Below are positions 44,957-56,706 of a stretch of DNA of 64,000 bases, piece by piece. Origin of the DNA: Euphorbia lathyris. Taxonomy: Eukaryota > Streptophyta > Magnoliopsida > Malpighiales > Euphorbiaceae. The translations under genes were made by a program, and so were the position numbers. The DNA lies in NCBI RefSeq assembly GCF_963576675.1, contig NC_088913.1:82707001-82771000 (forward strand). The letters are read 5' to 3'. Position 1 is the first letter of the stretch. Each line of letters opens with the position of its first letter. The notes under the pieces were generated by a model. It was given only the letters and a program-made list of their open reading frames with translations. It made no database searches and was not told the DNA's origin.

Positions 44957-47780
44957 CTAATAAGGGGGAAGATCCCAGTAATCCTCGAAGTCCCTCAGAC
45001 GAGAAGCCCGCTCCGCAGATAAGGCCTCCTCAGCGATCCGACGACCCTCCTCGGCGGCAAGGCGCCCCGCGGTCTCCACTCGCGTCCTCTCCTCGGTAGC
45101 AAGACGCCCCTCGGTCTCCGCTTGCATCATCCCCGACCAATGAGCATTCCTCTCCCGATAGACCTGGCCGACCCTGGCATCGGCATCCCCCAGTGACTCG
45201 CTCCGCCTCAGCTCATTTGCATGGAGATCGCTCTGTAAAAATATATATATATATAAGAAAAAGGAAGAAGAACAGACAACAACAGAAGTCATACATACAT
45301 ATGTGCATACATTCCACTACACTAAAATAAAATAAGAATACTCACCAGGTGGCTGGTGCAATGCAGGCTGAGCCGCTCTCTGAGATAACCCGACAACCCC
45401 ACGTAATCAGTGCATGTCTCCCTCGAAGTATGGAGGGCATCCGGGGGATCAAACGACACCCTCGATGTGAAAACAGGAGGAGCTATCTCAACGCCGGCAT
45501 AGGCCACTCCTGTCTCGTCGTAACGAACTACCGAGAAGTCCCTCCCAAAGTCAGGGATAGGTACCCCTAAGGGAGGCCACTCTGGCCGGGCAATGCCTGA
45601 GGACTCACCCGCATAATAGGAGGGCTCGCCCGCAAGCGTTCGAGCCTGAGCACCGTCGAAAAAGTCGGACATCCGAGCGCTCCTCAAGGAACCCTCCTGC
45701 ATATAAAGACACAATGAGTATCCCTAACCATCTCGCGAATAAAGAATAAAAAAGGGGTCGAACACTCACCGGGAGCTCCTCTCGACCAAAAACCGCAGCG
45801 ACAGCCTCTGCTGAAAACACGTCCGTCCTAGGATCCACATCCATCGCAACCTCGGGGGCATCCGTCGGAGTCAACAGCGTCGACAAATAGCGAGCGCGAC
45901 CCCCGGCATGGTCCCACACATCTCGAGGGGCAAACTCGCGGGTCAAGTCACGACGAATGTCCGACAGGGGCATGGTCCTCACAGCAAACATGGACACAGG
46001 AATCTCGCCAGGCGACCAATGCGAGGCGCTAACCCCGGTGATCCCCCGATCGCCCAAATACCATACCCGCACGCAGGGGCCTGTAAGTATGCACCGCTGC
46101 CCCTGGATGCGGGTAACGTAAGCGTAGTCGGGACCAAAGTCGAGGTCGTCCCATCTGAATCGAATCTAAAAAAAAGAGAGAAAAGTCAGGTCTGATCAAA
46201 CAAAAATCTAGCATAGTTAGAAGAGGTTTACCTGCCCCAAGGTCCGCGAGTCAATCCACGCTAGGAATCGCGCCACTTTCCGCCTCTCCTCAGTGCCCAG
46301 ATCAAAATCACCCCACCGAGCTATAAGTGGAAGCCTAACCACCCGAGGCCTGCACCTGCGTGTGCACGGAAGAATCCGCCTCTCGTAAGCCCAAACCTGC
46401 TCGTAGAAACAAAGGTTACTAACAGAAATCGCGAAAAGAATAAAGAAACAAGCTAAGGATGAACGATGTACCAGGAGAGCAAAGGTGTAACCACCGAAGT
46501 CCTTGCGCTTCCGGCAAGTCAAATCCAAAAACTTGTACAGAAAAGCCAAGCCGGCTCCTACCCAATCATAAGACGACGCCGCGTCCAAATCACGAAAGGC
46601 CTGGATAAGACCCGCGTGTATCGTCCCGCTCTTGGTGCGGAAGATCGTCTCGCCCAAGGCATATAGAAGAAAGCTGCGGACGGCCCGATCTGTGTCGTCT
46701 AGCCCGCAGGAGTCCCTGCGACTCAATAGTCCGGATGTGGTAATAAACTTCACCGGAGAGGCCTTGACACCCGTGTAGACTCCGGGTCCAATCAAAGTAG
46801 ATAGCTCGGTGCGGTCGACCCGGGGACGCACCATGTTGAAGAAGAGGGGAACCGGGATACCGCTCCCCCACAACCCGGTCAGCAGGGAGAAGTCACGGGG
46901 CGAGATCGTCATCTCCCCAAACGAAAGGTGGAAGGTGTGGGTCGAGTCTACCCATCTCTCACATAAGGCGCGAAGGCCGAATCGATCACACACTCCGTTG
47001 GCATGAGGCAACGCCAGGATAAAAGGCTCAAAGCCCAACTCTCGAACCCGGGCTTTAGCCGCCGGGCTCAGCATGGCATACCAGACATGAATCTCCTCAG
47101 TGGTCCCGGAAATACCAATGGCCTGGAAGGAACAGAACGGGTAAGTTTAAATCTCGCTCCTAGGCTTGTGTCTAATAAAGGTTTGTTAACCTAGTTGTTC
47201 TTTCGGTCATGCTTAAGTCTAACCTAGAGACTCTTTGTCAATTAGGACCGTCATTTGGTGAAATTTTGTTCTTAGGGTCGTTTGTATAAGATTTGACTAG
47301 TTCATTATTCTTTGGTGTTCCACTCTCCTGCGTGTTGGCAAAGAGATTGATCCAATTTTAACATTTAATTTGGTCGTTTAGGCTCTTTCTACTATTCACA
47401 TGCACTATTCACGTTTTTACTATTAATGTGCTATTCACGTTTCTACTGTTGACATGCATTGTTCGTGTTTTTACTATTCACATGCATATAATTCACATTC
47501 TTTCAAAAGATAAATAAAACGTTGCTTATGGGCGTAGAAATTCGTGTTTTCTAGCTAAAAGTCTTCTAAACGACTTAGAGGTTGGCATGCAAATCATGTT
47601 CAAAGTAGGGGTACTAAAGCCTAAAAGTCTAGTAAAAGGATAAAAGAGTAGAAGGGTACTTACCTGGTTAATGTGGGTCCGGCTCATATGGGAATCAGGA
47701 TCCTGAAAGGGGACCACTCCCGACAAGTTCTCGAAGCCCGCATCCATGCCCTTCGTGCCATCGTATCTATCCGAATCCAT
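44957..47780 (-). CDS. Antisense plant mobile domain (PMD) protein gene of element B, six exons, open
   Basis: Exons on the minus strand: 47664-47780, 46472-47122, 46232-46396, 45770-46165, 45346-45696 and 44957-45232. All introns are GT-AG and phase 0, and exons 1-5 have exactly the same lengths as in element A. The joined frame has no stop and codes 651 residues: a short acidic exon 1 (MDSDRYDGTKGMDAG), then the PMD (RWVDSTHTFHLSFGEMTISP, LLTGLWGSG, RRDSCGLDDTDRAVRSF, KDFGGYTFALL, GPCVRVWYLGDRGITG, CTDYVGLSGYLRERLS), and an Arg/Glu-rich coiled coil (EERTRVETAGRLAAEEGRR) ending DLPPY. Function is not proven; host PMD proteins MAIN and MAIL1 influence gene expression and transposon silencing, so a role in dealing with host silencing is a fair hypothesis. 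It is convergent with pol and has its own TATA box. Confidence 0.9.
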
Positions 47781-47858
47781 CGTGAGAATGCTCAAAGTTA
47801 GAAGTTAGAGAGAGAGAGAAGAGAGAGAAGGTGTGGGGTTGAAATGAAACCCCACCAC

Positions 47859-47866
47859 CTTATATA
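47859..47866 (-). promoter_or_regulatory. TATA box of the antisense PMD gene in element B
   Basis: TATATAAG on the minus strand, 79 bases before the ATG, in the same CCTATATAAGGTGGTGGGG context as in element A. The leader after it is CT-rich (CTTCTCTCTCTTCTCTC). Confidence 0.65.
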
Positions 47867-48236
47867 GGAAAAGGGAATGGCATTCCCGTAAATAGTAAAA
47901 AATATATGATGTGACATAAAGGTGAAAAGTAAATAATTAATTACCAGGTGCACAGACCTCCGATTCACAGTCCGTTTCAGCCTGCGTTTCTGCCAGGAGG
48001 TGACCAATATCCCAAGAATATGACTCCAGACGACAGTCGAAATTTTACAGAACAATGGCGCCAGTCAAAATACAGATAACAGTCAACAGAAAGATAATTC
48101 TTAGTCTGAAGTGTTCCAAACAAACGGGTAAGCGCGTTCCTACCAAACAACTCAAAATGCCCGAGACAATAGCCCCAGTGAAAATACAGACGACAGTATC
48201 TTAGAATTCAAAATTGCTAGAAAGAACCTTTTTGCT

Positions 48237-48800
48237 TTTAAGCCATCTTACCTACGGTCCACGACCGAGGTTGCCTTTGAGCCATCTTACCTACGGTCCA
48301 CGACCAAGGTTGCTTTTGAGCCATCTTACCTACGGTCCACGACCGAGGTAGTTTTTGAGCCATCTTACCTACGATCCACGATCGAGGTAGCCTTTGAGCC
48401 ATCTTACCTACGATCTACGATCGAGGTAGCTTTTGAGCCATCTTACCTACGGTCCACGACCGAGGTTGCTTGTGAGCCATCTTACCTATGGTCCACGACC
48501 GAGGTTGCTTGTGAGCCATCTTACCTACAGTCCACGACCGCGGTTGCTTTTAAGCCATCTTACCTACGATCCACGATCGAGGTAGCTTTCGAGCCATCTT
48601 ACCTATGGTCCACGACCGAGGTAACTTTTGAGCCATCTTACCTACGGTCCACGACCGAGGTTGCTTGTGAGCCATCTTACCTGCGGTCCATGACCGAGGT
48701 TGCTTTTAAGCCATCTTACCTACGATCCACGATCGAGGTAGCTTTCGAGCCATCTTACCTACGGTCCACGACCGAGGTAACTTTTGAGCCATTTTACCCG
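48237..48800. repeat. 39-bp tandem repeat, about 14 copies, 3' region of element B
   Basis: Units read GAGCCATCTTACCTACGGTC followed by CACGACCGAGGTTGCTTTT, period 39 bases with occasional indels. This is the reverse-strand relative of the element A array, but with more variation (ACGATCCACGATCGAGGTAGC variants). Confidence 0.88.
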
Positions 48801-49060
48801 CGATCGATTTAGAGACTAGGGTCGCTAGAAAGAGTTGTTTACCCGCGGTCGATTTAGGCTAGGATCCTTAAGGAAAACGTCCGCCGACAGCCGATTCGAA
48901 GGCAAAGACGGAGGGGATCGAAGACGAAGCTGGAGCACGCAGCGCGAAGATCAGGTATTCTTCCTCCTACTCTATATGTGTCTTTTACTTTAATATATTT
49001 CCATTGCATGTGCCGTGTTAGCAAAAAACGTTTTCAAAGCACACACATCACTGTCAAAAT

Positions 49061-49077
49061 AGAAAAGTAGGGGCAAC
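49061..49077 (+). other. Polypurine tract of element B
   Basis: AGAAAAGTAGGGGCAAC directly before the 3' LTR start, identical to element A. Confidence 0.85.
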
Positions 49078-50426
49078 TGTAGACACCGAGTCGGAGGACC
49101 TGTGATGAAAACCTGTAACAAGACGGTCGAAGCGGTTGATTTCGGAAGTTTTAAAACAAAAATATATAATAAAAAGGGAAGAAGTTAGTGGGAGTCCCGG
49201 TTGTCGAGTGGACGGCTCGCGAGTGCTCAGCGACGTGGTGCGAACGCCTAGCGGCAGCCGACGCGCGTCCGACGACAGTTGGACGCGTGCTCGGCAGCGC
49301 GGGGCGCACGCTTGACGTCCGCTGGGCACGCGCGTCCGACGGCCGTTGGGCGAGCGCCCAACGACGTGGGGCAAACACCCAACGTAGGTGGGACGGGTGC
49401 CCGACGTCCGTTGGGCGGACGCCCAACATCCATTGGGCGAACGCCCAACGCCTGTGCGCCCAACGAGAGTTGGGCGTTCGCCCAACCAGGTTGGGCGTTC
49501 GCCCAAAGCAAGTTAGGCGTTCGCCCAACATAAGTTGGGCGTCCGCCCAACTAGGTTGGGCGTCCGCCCAACTAGGTTGGGCGTCCGCCCAACCTACTTT
49601 GGGTGACGCCCAATCTTAATCGGGCATCGCCCAAAGTCTCCGGGGATCCGTGCCTATAAAAGGCACGGATCCCCATGCCTTAGAAGAGGAGAAATTTTTG
49701 GAGCTTTCTCACTCTCGACATTTTTGGAGAGAGAAAGTTAATTTTTTGGAGAAAATATTTTTTTTCCCAAAAAAAATCCAAATTTTCCAAAGTTGAATAT
49801 TTTATCGAAAACACAAAAAAACGCTGGAAAATCATAACTCGTGGAATCAAACGACTTCGATTGTCAGATACCGATCTTAAGGTATTATCCGAGGACTAGA
49901 CTCGTTTTATTTATTTCATTTATTTATTCGTTTAATTTATTTTCTTATTTTTTTAGAATATAGTTTTTATTTATTTAGTTATTTATTTATCACGTCTTAT
50001 TTAATTTCCCGTATTTATTTATTTTTGTCTAGTATTAAATAAACATTCGTTTTTGTTTTGAAATAAAAAACCTCGTTTCAATATCCCAATACGAACCGTG
50101 ATCCGATTCAAAGGTAGTTCGGGATTAAAAAACGTTGTAATTATAAGTTTTGAAAATATTTCGAAATAACGTTTTAAAATAAAACGTCGTTTTAGGAATC
50201 TCCGTTATAGACTATGATCCAATTTTGGTAGTTCGGGGACCCAAAACGATAGAATAGATATAATTTTAAAGCTTTTGAACAAATCTGGAAACTTCTGGAC
50301 TGTTTCTGTAATTCTGCCTTTTCTGTCACTAACAGCAGATTGGCGACGGATTTTCCGTCGGTAATCTGTTGGAATCCGAAAATTCCTCTTTTAACCCTCT
50401 TTTCTCAACCTTTTGGTATTTATACT

Positions 50427-50470
<44 letters not shown>

Positions 50471-51952
50471 ATTATGTAACATGATTATAAAAATTATTTT
50501 TGAGTCCTCTAACTATTAAATACGTATTATATAGCTTATATTTCACATTTGGAATTTAAACCGTTTTAATTTGGTTTGGTAAAGCATTATATTTGTATAT
50601 ATATATGGTTTTTGGCTCATTTAAGTTATATTGGCTATTATTTAGAGTGGAAGTTATTTTCCATATATTTATTATGTAAAACTATTTTGAGATAAAAGTT
50701 ATTTTCTATTTATGACTTTTGCCTATTATTCTCATATGTTTTTTTTTTAGAATAAAAATGTATTATACTTAGTATTCTTCACCTTTATTATTATACATAT
50801 GATTAGTATCTTTTACTTACCTTTTAACCTATATCCTTATTTTTAGATAAAACTATGTATATATATTTATGTATTTCTGTTTTATTTTTGTATATATGTA
50901 TATATTTTAAAATATATTTGGTTGGGTGAATTTGGGTTTAATTCATTGATGGTTGCAATTGTGTTCAAATAAAGGTTAATTGAGTGAAAAGGGGAAAATA
51001 AAAGACAAAAAGAGGTTTCAAGTTAATTGTTTAAATTAAAAGCTTTTCTAGATATTCCTAAAGTGTAAATAACGTTTTTTTGTCATTTTTAAACCATTTT
51101 CTAAAACATCGCGTTTTAAAACCTTAATTCGTTCCAACGACGGATTAAGCGAACATTGTAATTAAAATTGTTTTTCTTGTGAATAATGAAGTTTTGAATT
51201 GTTTTCCTAAGTAAATGGTTTTGTACCAAATAAATTGACTTGTATGATTAATCACGTTTTTAGATTAAACCTGTTTGCTCAACGTTTTCAAACGATCGAG
51301 TCGTTCCAACGGTGATTCGAGTGAACATCATTAACAGGACTTTGAAACGTATCTAAATCGTTCCAACGGCGATTAAGGTACGAACCGTGTAAATAAACTC
51401 ATTTTTGGGAGTGAGATTAGCGTAGATGTAATATACGACATAAAGCCTAAATCACACTGTGAATAAATCAATTCTTCCTTCTCCCCCTCTCTCTCCTATG
51501 TATTTTAAATTTATGCAAAATGGGTGATTCTTTACTAAAGTGGCTTTTAATGACATGCTCAAAACGTTTTTTAAAAGCGAGAAAGAAAAGGTTTCAAATG
51601 AATTTTAAACTTAAAGAAATATGCGATTAGTCCGTTATCGCCTAACACGCTGAGTAGGAGGCCGGTGGTTCATAACCGGGCGATGTCGGGGTGCCTAGTA
51701 GCCTTTCTCCAGAAAGGAGCTAGCCTTCTCGGCTCGTACCTAAGTTTCCCGAACCCTCACCGGTCTCCCGCAAGGGATCGGTGTTCATTTTCCCATTCGT
51801 GGGTGGCGACTCTTTCATACTCCGAGCTCCGGCCCTGCCGAGCAGCTTGATTCCACGATTGGTTGCTTTCGGCGCCAATCACCGCTTACGTCGCCATGAG
51901 GTGTCCACCCCCCGGTCCGCTCGGGCGAGGCCGTTCGGCACCTTGTCTAACA
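49078..51952 (+). repeat. Element B 3' LTR (2875 bp)
   Basis: Homologous along its length to 33579-36478. Differences cluster in the palindrome array (49344-49635; some units lost, one unit reduced to GCCTGTGCGCCC) and the TA run. TATA palindrome at 49642-49674; stem-loops at 51122-51150, 51294-51323 and about 51350-51381. Confidence 0.95.
49344..49635. repeat. GC-rich palindrome array in U3 of the B 3' LTR
   Basis: The same type of units as in the 5' LTR, but with a different number and order, showing loss and gain of units since the two LTRs were copied from one template. Confidence 0.8.
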
Positions 51953-51957
51953 ACCGC

Positions 51958-53543
51958 CTAGACAAATATGTGTGTGCACCTTGTGTGACAGACAACATGT
52001 CGACACATTTAGGGAATAGTGACACATGTGGAAGGCGACATACTTAGTATGTCAAAATTTGGTTCGAGATATAAATAAGATGCAAGTGACGACATACGGG
52101 GTACATGTCAGGGGTCAACTTATATTCGAGACACAAACAGCATAACAACTTATTTTGAAAATACAACGTATTACACGATAGCATGACGACATACGTGGTA
52201 TATCTTTTGAGGTAAAAGTAAGATGCGATGACGACATATGTGCCATGATTGACTTAGACTTAATACACAGACGACATAACGACGCATTCCTGAAATACTG
52301 ACATATTATGGGAAATGATGACATACTTGATATGTCTATCGACCCATGATGCAAATAGGACACAATGACAACATACGAGGTATGTGTCAAAAGGTTAATT
52401 TGGACTCGAAATACAAACAACACAACAACGTATTTTTGAAATACAGGTGCATTATATATGATATGGTGACATACATGGTATGTCTTGAGGTACAAATGGG
52501 ATGCAATAACAACATATGAGGTATGACTCACTTGTGAATTTAACAAGGTAAAGACGTATAAGATACGTCATGACATATGTGATATGTCTCCTGATTGGTG
52601 TGTGTGATATGGTAAATACGTACGAGATATGTCACGACATACGGGGTATGCCTCCTGATTGGTATATAAGATTTGGTAAAGACACATGGGATATGTCACG
52701 ACATACATAGTATGCCTCTTGAAGGATGTATATGATATGGTAAAGACGTATGAGATACGTCTCGAAATATGAGGTATGCCTCCTAACTGGTGTATGTGAT
52801 ACGGTAAAGATGTACAAGATACGTCACGACACACGTGGTATGCCTCCTGACTGGTGTATAAGTGACAACTGGGTCGACTCTTTCTCACGTTTGGACAAAA
52901 ATGAAGATATTTCTTAACTCTATAAAACCTAGAATGGCTGCCAAAACTGGTTAGCGTGCGACATTCTATATGGTATGACTTGTATGATTTATTTTGACTC
53001 AATTGACATGAAAATAAAAAGGGAATCAACATGAACAAACAAGGTTATGAAGATCACACATAGCATGCAATTTAGACCACTCCATTCCAACCTTATTCCT
53101 CCATAAGCGATTGGTCAAAATTCATCTGTCCTAGAATTTGGCTTAATTTATTCATCAACTGGGACAAATAAATCCGTCTCTCAAAGTAACCAATGCAAAT
53201 TTTGGTATCCTAAGGGATATTACTATGGCTGCTTATATAAGCTTGGGACCGACCTGACTTGGGGTACTGAAAGGTTCTCAAAGCACAATTATTTGCCTAC
53301 GCCTCTCCTTGTTCAGGAGTTCTAGCGATTTGTAGGGGTATAACTAATGAGTGTTTTACAAGTATGCACACCCAAGGCTTCCATGAATGTATGGAATGTA
53401 CATACCGGCAAAACGGGGCTAATTAGGCATATGTGCAAATTGTGCAAGTGTCGTGAAGTGATGCAACGGTCATATTTTAACAGAAGTCAATTTTAGTTTC
53501 ATTAATCATTAGACCCTTAGTATTGTTTAATTCATTCATTTTA
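51958..53543 (-). repeat. Leader of family C with a 64-bp tandem repeat
   Basis: From about 52550 to 52865 a unit containing GACATACGGGGTATGCCTCC recurs every 64 bases (starts 52635, 52699, 52763, 52827). Diverged relatives with GACATACGAGGTATGT cores extend left to about 51990 at longer spacing. The rest (52866-53543) is unique noncoding DNA. Open frames over this region follow the repeat and are not genes. Removing element B joins this to the gag of family C. Confidence 0.75.
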
Positions 53544-53561
53544 TCCCCAACAAAGTCACCA
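53544..53561 (-). other. Primer binding site of family C (mutated)
   Basis: Minus strand TGGTGACTTTGTTGGGGA next to the LTR end. It matches the element A site except for three C-to-T changes, as expected from deamination of methylated cytosines. Confidence 0.65.
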
Positions 53562-53562
53562 A

Positions 53563-54476
53563 TGTGAGCGCCCGATCCTTTATCGTGGAAATGTCTGTTT
53601 TGCATTACACCGTCACTTAACGTTTTTAAGGACGCCGTTTGGCGAGTCCCTTCCGGTGCACACGTTATTTATTTATTTAGCCTATTTATCATGTTTTTAG
53701 ACTAATTCAATATGTGAGAGTCGCCACCCTAGATTAATATCCAGGAACATAAAAATTAGATGACTTATAGGCTCACATTATGTCATCTCTTCAGAGTTAG
53801 GTTTGTGAATTAAACATTAAGGGTTTGATTAATAAAATCGTAGATTTGTCTTCCGTTAAAATACCAAACATTTCTAAGTCATTTTCAGTTTATATACATT
53901 CACCACACAGATTACAGAAAGCGATAAATAAATTCGGAATTGTAAATTACATTCCAATTTAATATCCAAATCCTATATATTTGATCTAGCCCTGAAAATA
54001 AATCTATTAAACCTACAAAATATTTACTTCTCTCCTTATTTATTTTCTTTTTCTTTTTGGTTTCCAAATTTTTTTTTTTTTTTGTGATCCGCATGCTCTC
54101 AATTTCTATCTCCCACTCTTCTATTATTTCCTGCCTTGGTTCCTCTCCCATCTCTCATTATTTTTTATCCATGCTCTTTAATTAATGCTTTTTCATCTTT
54201 TATTATTTATTATTATTTTTGTTTTTTAATAATAATAATAATAATAAATAATAGGTAAACTAAAATACTAATATATATAATAATGTAAATAATAATATAT
54301 GAATAAATATCGAGAGTCTAAGTTTTCTTTTTGAACTTTTGGGAGTTTGAAGTCGGTCCGTTTTCTTTGTTTGGTTTTTTTCCACATTTCCGGACTACTG
54401 AGATAAGGAGTTGTTTCTAACTTTTTTTCATTGGGTTCCGGACCGTGATTCTGTGTGACACACCGCGAGATCCACT
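53563..54476 (-). repeat. Truncated 5' LTR of family C
   Basis: Begins TGTGAGCGCCCGATCC and matches the start of 2383-6078 through the T-rich block, the TAATAATAAT run and the TTGGGTTCCGGACC region. Homology stops at GATCCACT (54476), before any 50-bp minisatellite, where L1-type DNA begins. Confidence 0.7.
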
Positions 54477-55140
54477 ATTGAGTAGATTTGTCATCGTTTT
54501 ATCCTTGAGGGACAATGACTGTTTCTTATATCGAGCAATCTTCCGAGCATATCGCCCTCAGAATTTCCTTCCCCATTGCTCCATAGAGCTAGCGCAGGCC
54601 GCCAGTTTCATGTGAAGATTAACCCTGCTACCCGTGACCCATGATGAACGGACTAAAGTTGCAAACCCATCATCCTGCATCCACGCCATCTTATAACAAA
54701 ACCAACCTCGACCCATGCATGTGGTCTGCGACATAGTTTCCAGAAGAAGAGGAGAGTGATCGAAATAGCTGGAGATGATATTTGATAGTTGAGCAGTGCA
54801 GAAATAGTCCAACCAAGTGGAAGAGACAAAAGCCCAGCCTAATTTTTCCTGAACCCAAAATGGAGTTCCCCGACTGCGTTCCCATGTAAAGTCCCCTCCA
54901 TGCATTACTAGCTTATGTAAGCCATTTAAAGGTACCACATCCTGAAAAGCCCGCATGAGATGAGGAGGAAACATAGGGCCACCCCTATTTTCATGTTGTT
55001 CAATAATATAATTAAAATCACCAATCACAACAATAGGAAGAATATATGCAATAACCAGAGAGGAAAGAAGAGCCCATGACTCCTTATGCCTATTTCAATC
55101 AACGAACCCATAGGAACCAACCAATCTCTAGTCACCCATG
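54477..55140 (-). pseudogene. L1-type LINE endonuclease fragment
   Basis: On the minus strand the protein reads (G)FVD-NRHKESWALLSSL (with a stop), then PIVVIGDFNYIIEQHENRGG, FTWE, EKLGWAFVSSTWLDYF, and FDHSPLLL, followed past a TGA (54558-54560) by ARKIARYKKQ. This is the exonuclease-endonuclease-phosphatase domain and following linker of plant L1 ORF2, with catalytic GDFN and DHSP motifs. Reverse transcriptase is absent because the fragment ends at the family C LTR. Confidence 0.85.
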
Positions 55141-56127
55141 TTAACATCTCTAATTTTGTTCTTGCTTTATTTTTATAAAACAATAGTTGCTATAATTCCA
55201 TCTTTGGAAGATGAAATTCCCTTTCTGCCGTTATCCAAATTTAATTGTTAAACTTCATTGTTAGGTTTTTCCAAATTAAGAACCTCGTAAAGTCAAACAA
55301 ATTTTTTAATTTGAATTTATCTAATTGATATGGATTGGATTTATTTTTATTTTTATGCATTTTGGTACGAATATATATAAAATTTAACACAATAATCGTT
55401 AGCTGAAGTTGGAAACATATTGAAGAAAATAATTAAAGAGGTATTGAAACATTAAACATTACAATGAAGTTTATTTAAATTTAAATTATGTTTTATCATG
55501 ATTACATTTCTAGGTTCCCTTCTCATCTTTTAGTCATGGATTCTCTATTATTATATCAAGAAGTTAAGTTCTTTTGCACAATCCTCTAAATAGATAGATT
55601 ATAAGCATCCAATCAATTTGCAATTTGTATTATGCTATATATGAACTCAAAATGACGATAAATAAATATATATCTTGATTATCAAAATCCTAAAATATAT
55701 ATTTTTTTGGTAGGAAAAATCCTAAAATATATATTAATTATAAGATAGTTGCTTTTGTAATACTGGCTATTATAGTTATTAATCGTTATAGTGTGGTTTC
55801 CACAAAAATCGTTAGCAAACTAATGGTTTAGTAATTAATTTTTTACAACAGTTTTATGTGTGTCATAAATGATAATAAGTTCAATTATAATGTATTCATA
55901 TATTCACTTCCATATGCAATTCTTAGAATTTATTAATTGTAATTTTTATTTATTTCAAATGAAAAATATTTAATTGGCTCATCATATTCCTTAATTTCAT
56001 TTATTGCCTCTTGATATAAGTGATTTTGTTGAGAGATGGTTTGAAGTGTAGAAAAATATTTTTCTGATTTTCTGGTATTTGTTTGCTTAGGAAAATAAGA
56101 CAATGTAAACTTTAGGTTAGTCAAGAG
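55141..56127. other. AT-rich DNA without recognisable gene
   Basis: Noncoding, about three quarters A+T by eye, with one short direct repeat (AATCCTAAAATATATAT, near 55687 and 55730). No transposon ends recognised. Confidence 0.5.
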
Positions 56128-56136
56128 AAAAATTTA

Positions 56137-56697
56137 GGTCTAATACATCACCAGCTCCCTGAACTTGCCCAAAATAGTAGATTGGTTCCATGAACTTTGC
56201 AAGTGTCTCACCAGCTCCCTAGACTTGCTTATTTCATATCACCAGCTCCCTAAACTTGTCAATAAAAGTATATTAGCTCCCTGAACTTTGCAAGTGTCTC
56301 ACCAACTCCCCAAACTTGCTTATTTTGTAACAACTAAATACAAAAACCATAATACTAACTCTCAATAATCCTTCATTCAATCTCTCAAACCTGCAACACT
56401 AATTCTTATAATAGGTTGAAAGGTAGGAGAAGCGAAAAAATTACCTCTCGAATAGATGAAGACGTATTTTTAGAATTTAGACTTAATAAGTTTTTGTATT
56501 TAGTTGCTACATAATAAGCAAGTTTAGAGAGTTGGTGAGACACTTGCAAAGTTCAGGAAGCTAATATACTTTTATGGACAAGTTTAGGGAGCTGGTGATA
56601 CGAAATAAGCAAGTTTAGGGAGCTAGCGAGACACTTGCAAAATTCAGGGAGCCAATCTACTATTTTAGATAAGTTCAGGGAGCTGGTAATGTAGGCC
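56137..56697. mobile_element. Long-TIR (foldback) Mutator-like MITE
   Basis: The two halves are inverted repeats of about 220 bases each: GG(T/C)CTA at each end, then ACCAGCTCCCTGAACTT and repeated CACCAGCTCCC units. Flanking 9-bp direct repeats AAAAATTTA lie at 56128-56136 and 56698-56706. A 9-bp target duplication and long TIRs fit Mutator-like elements. The central ~100 bases are unique and carry no transposase. Confidence 0.8.
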
Positions 56698-56706
56698 AAA
56701 AATTTA

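Larger units (their letters stand above)
33579..51952 (+). mobile_element. Element B: Tat-lineage Ty3/gypsy retrotransposon, sister of A, with intact-looking antisense PMD gene
   Basis: LTRs 33579-36478 and 49078-51952 start TGTAGACACC and end GTCTAACA. Perfect 5-bp target duplications ACCGC lie at 33574-33578 and 51953-51957. Order: 5' LTR, primer binding site, leader, gag-pol, three hairpins, antisense PMD gene, 39-bp array, polypurine tract, 3' LTR. The sequence is clearly related to element A but diverged, so the two arrived from different source copies. It inserted into family C. gag-pol lacks the zinc knuckle and the protease/G-patch region and has stops, so B is a non-autonomous or dead copy. 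Confidence 0.94.

Noticed and set aside
52115..53038. Minus-strand frames with SYVVIAS and QEAYHVCRD repeats
   Set aside because: They follow the 64-bp tandem repeat; no domain and no coding constraint visible.
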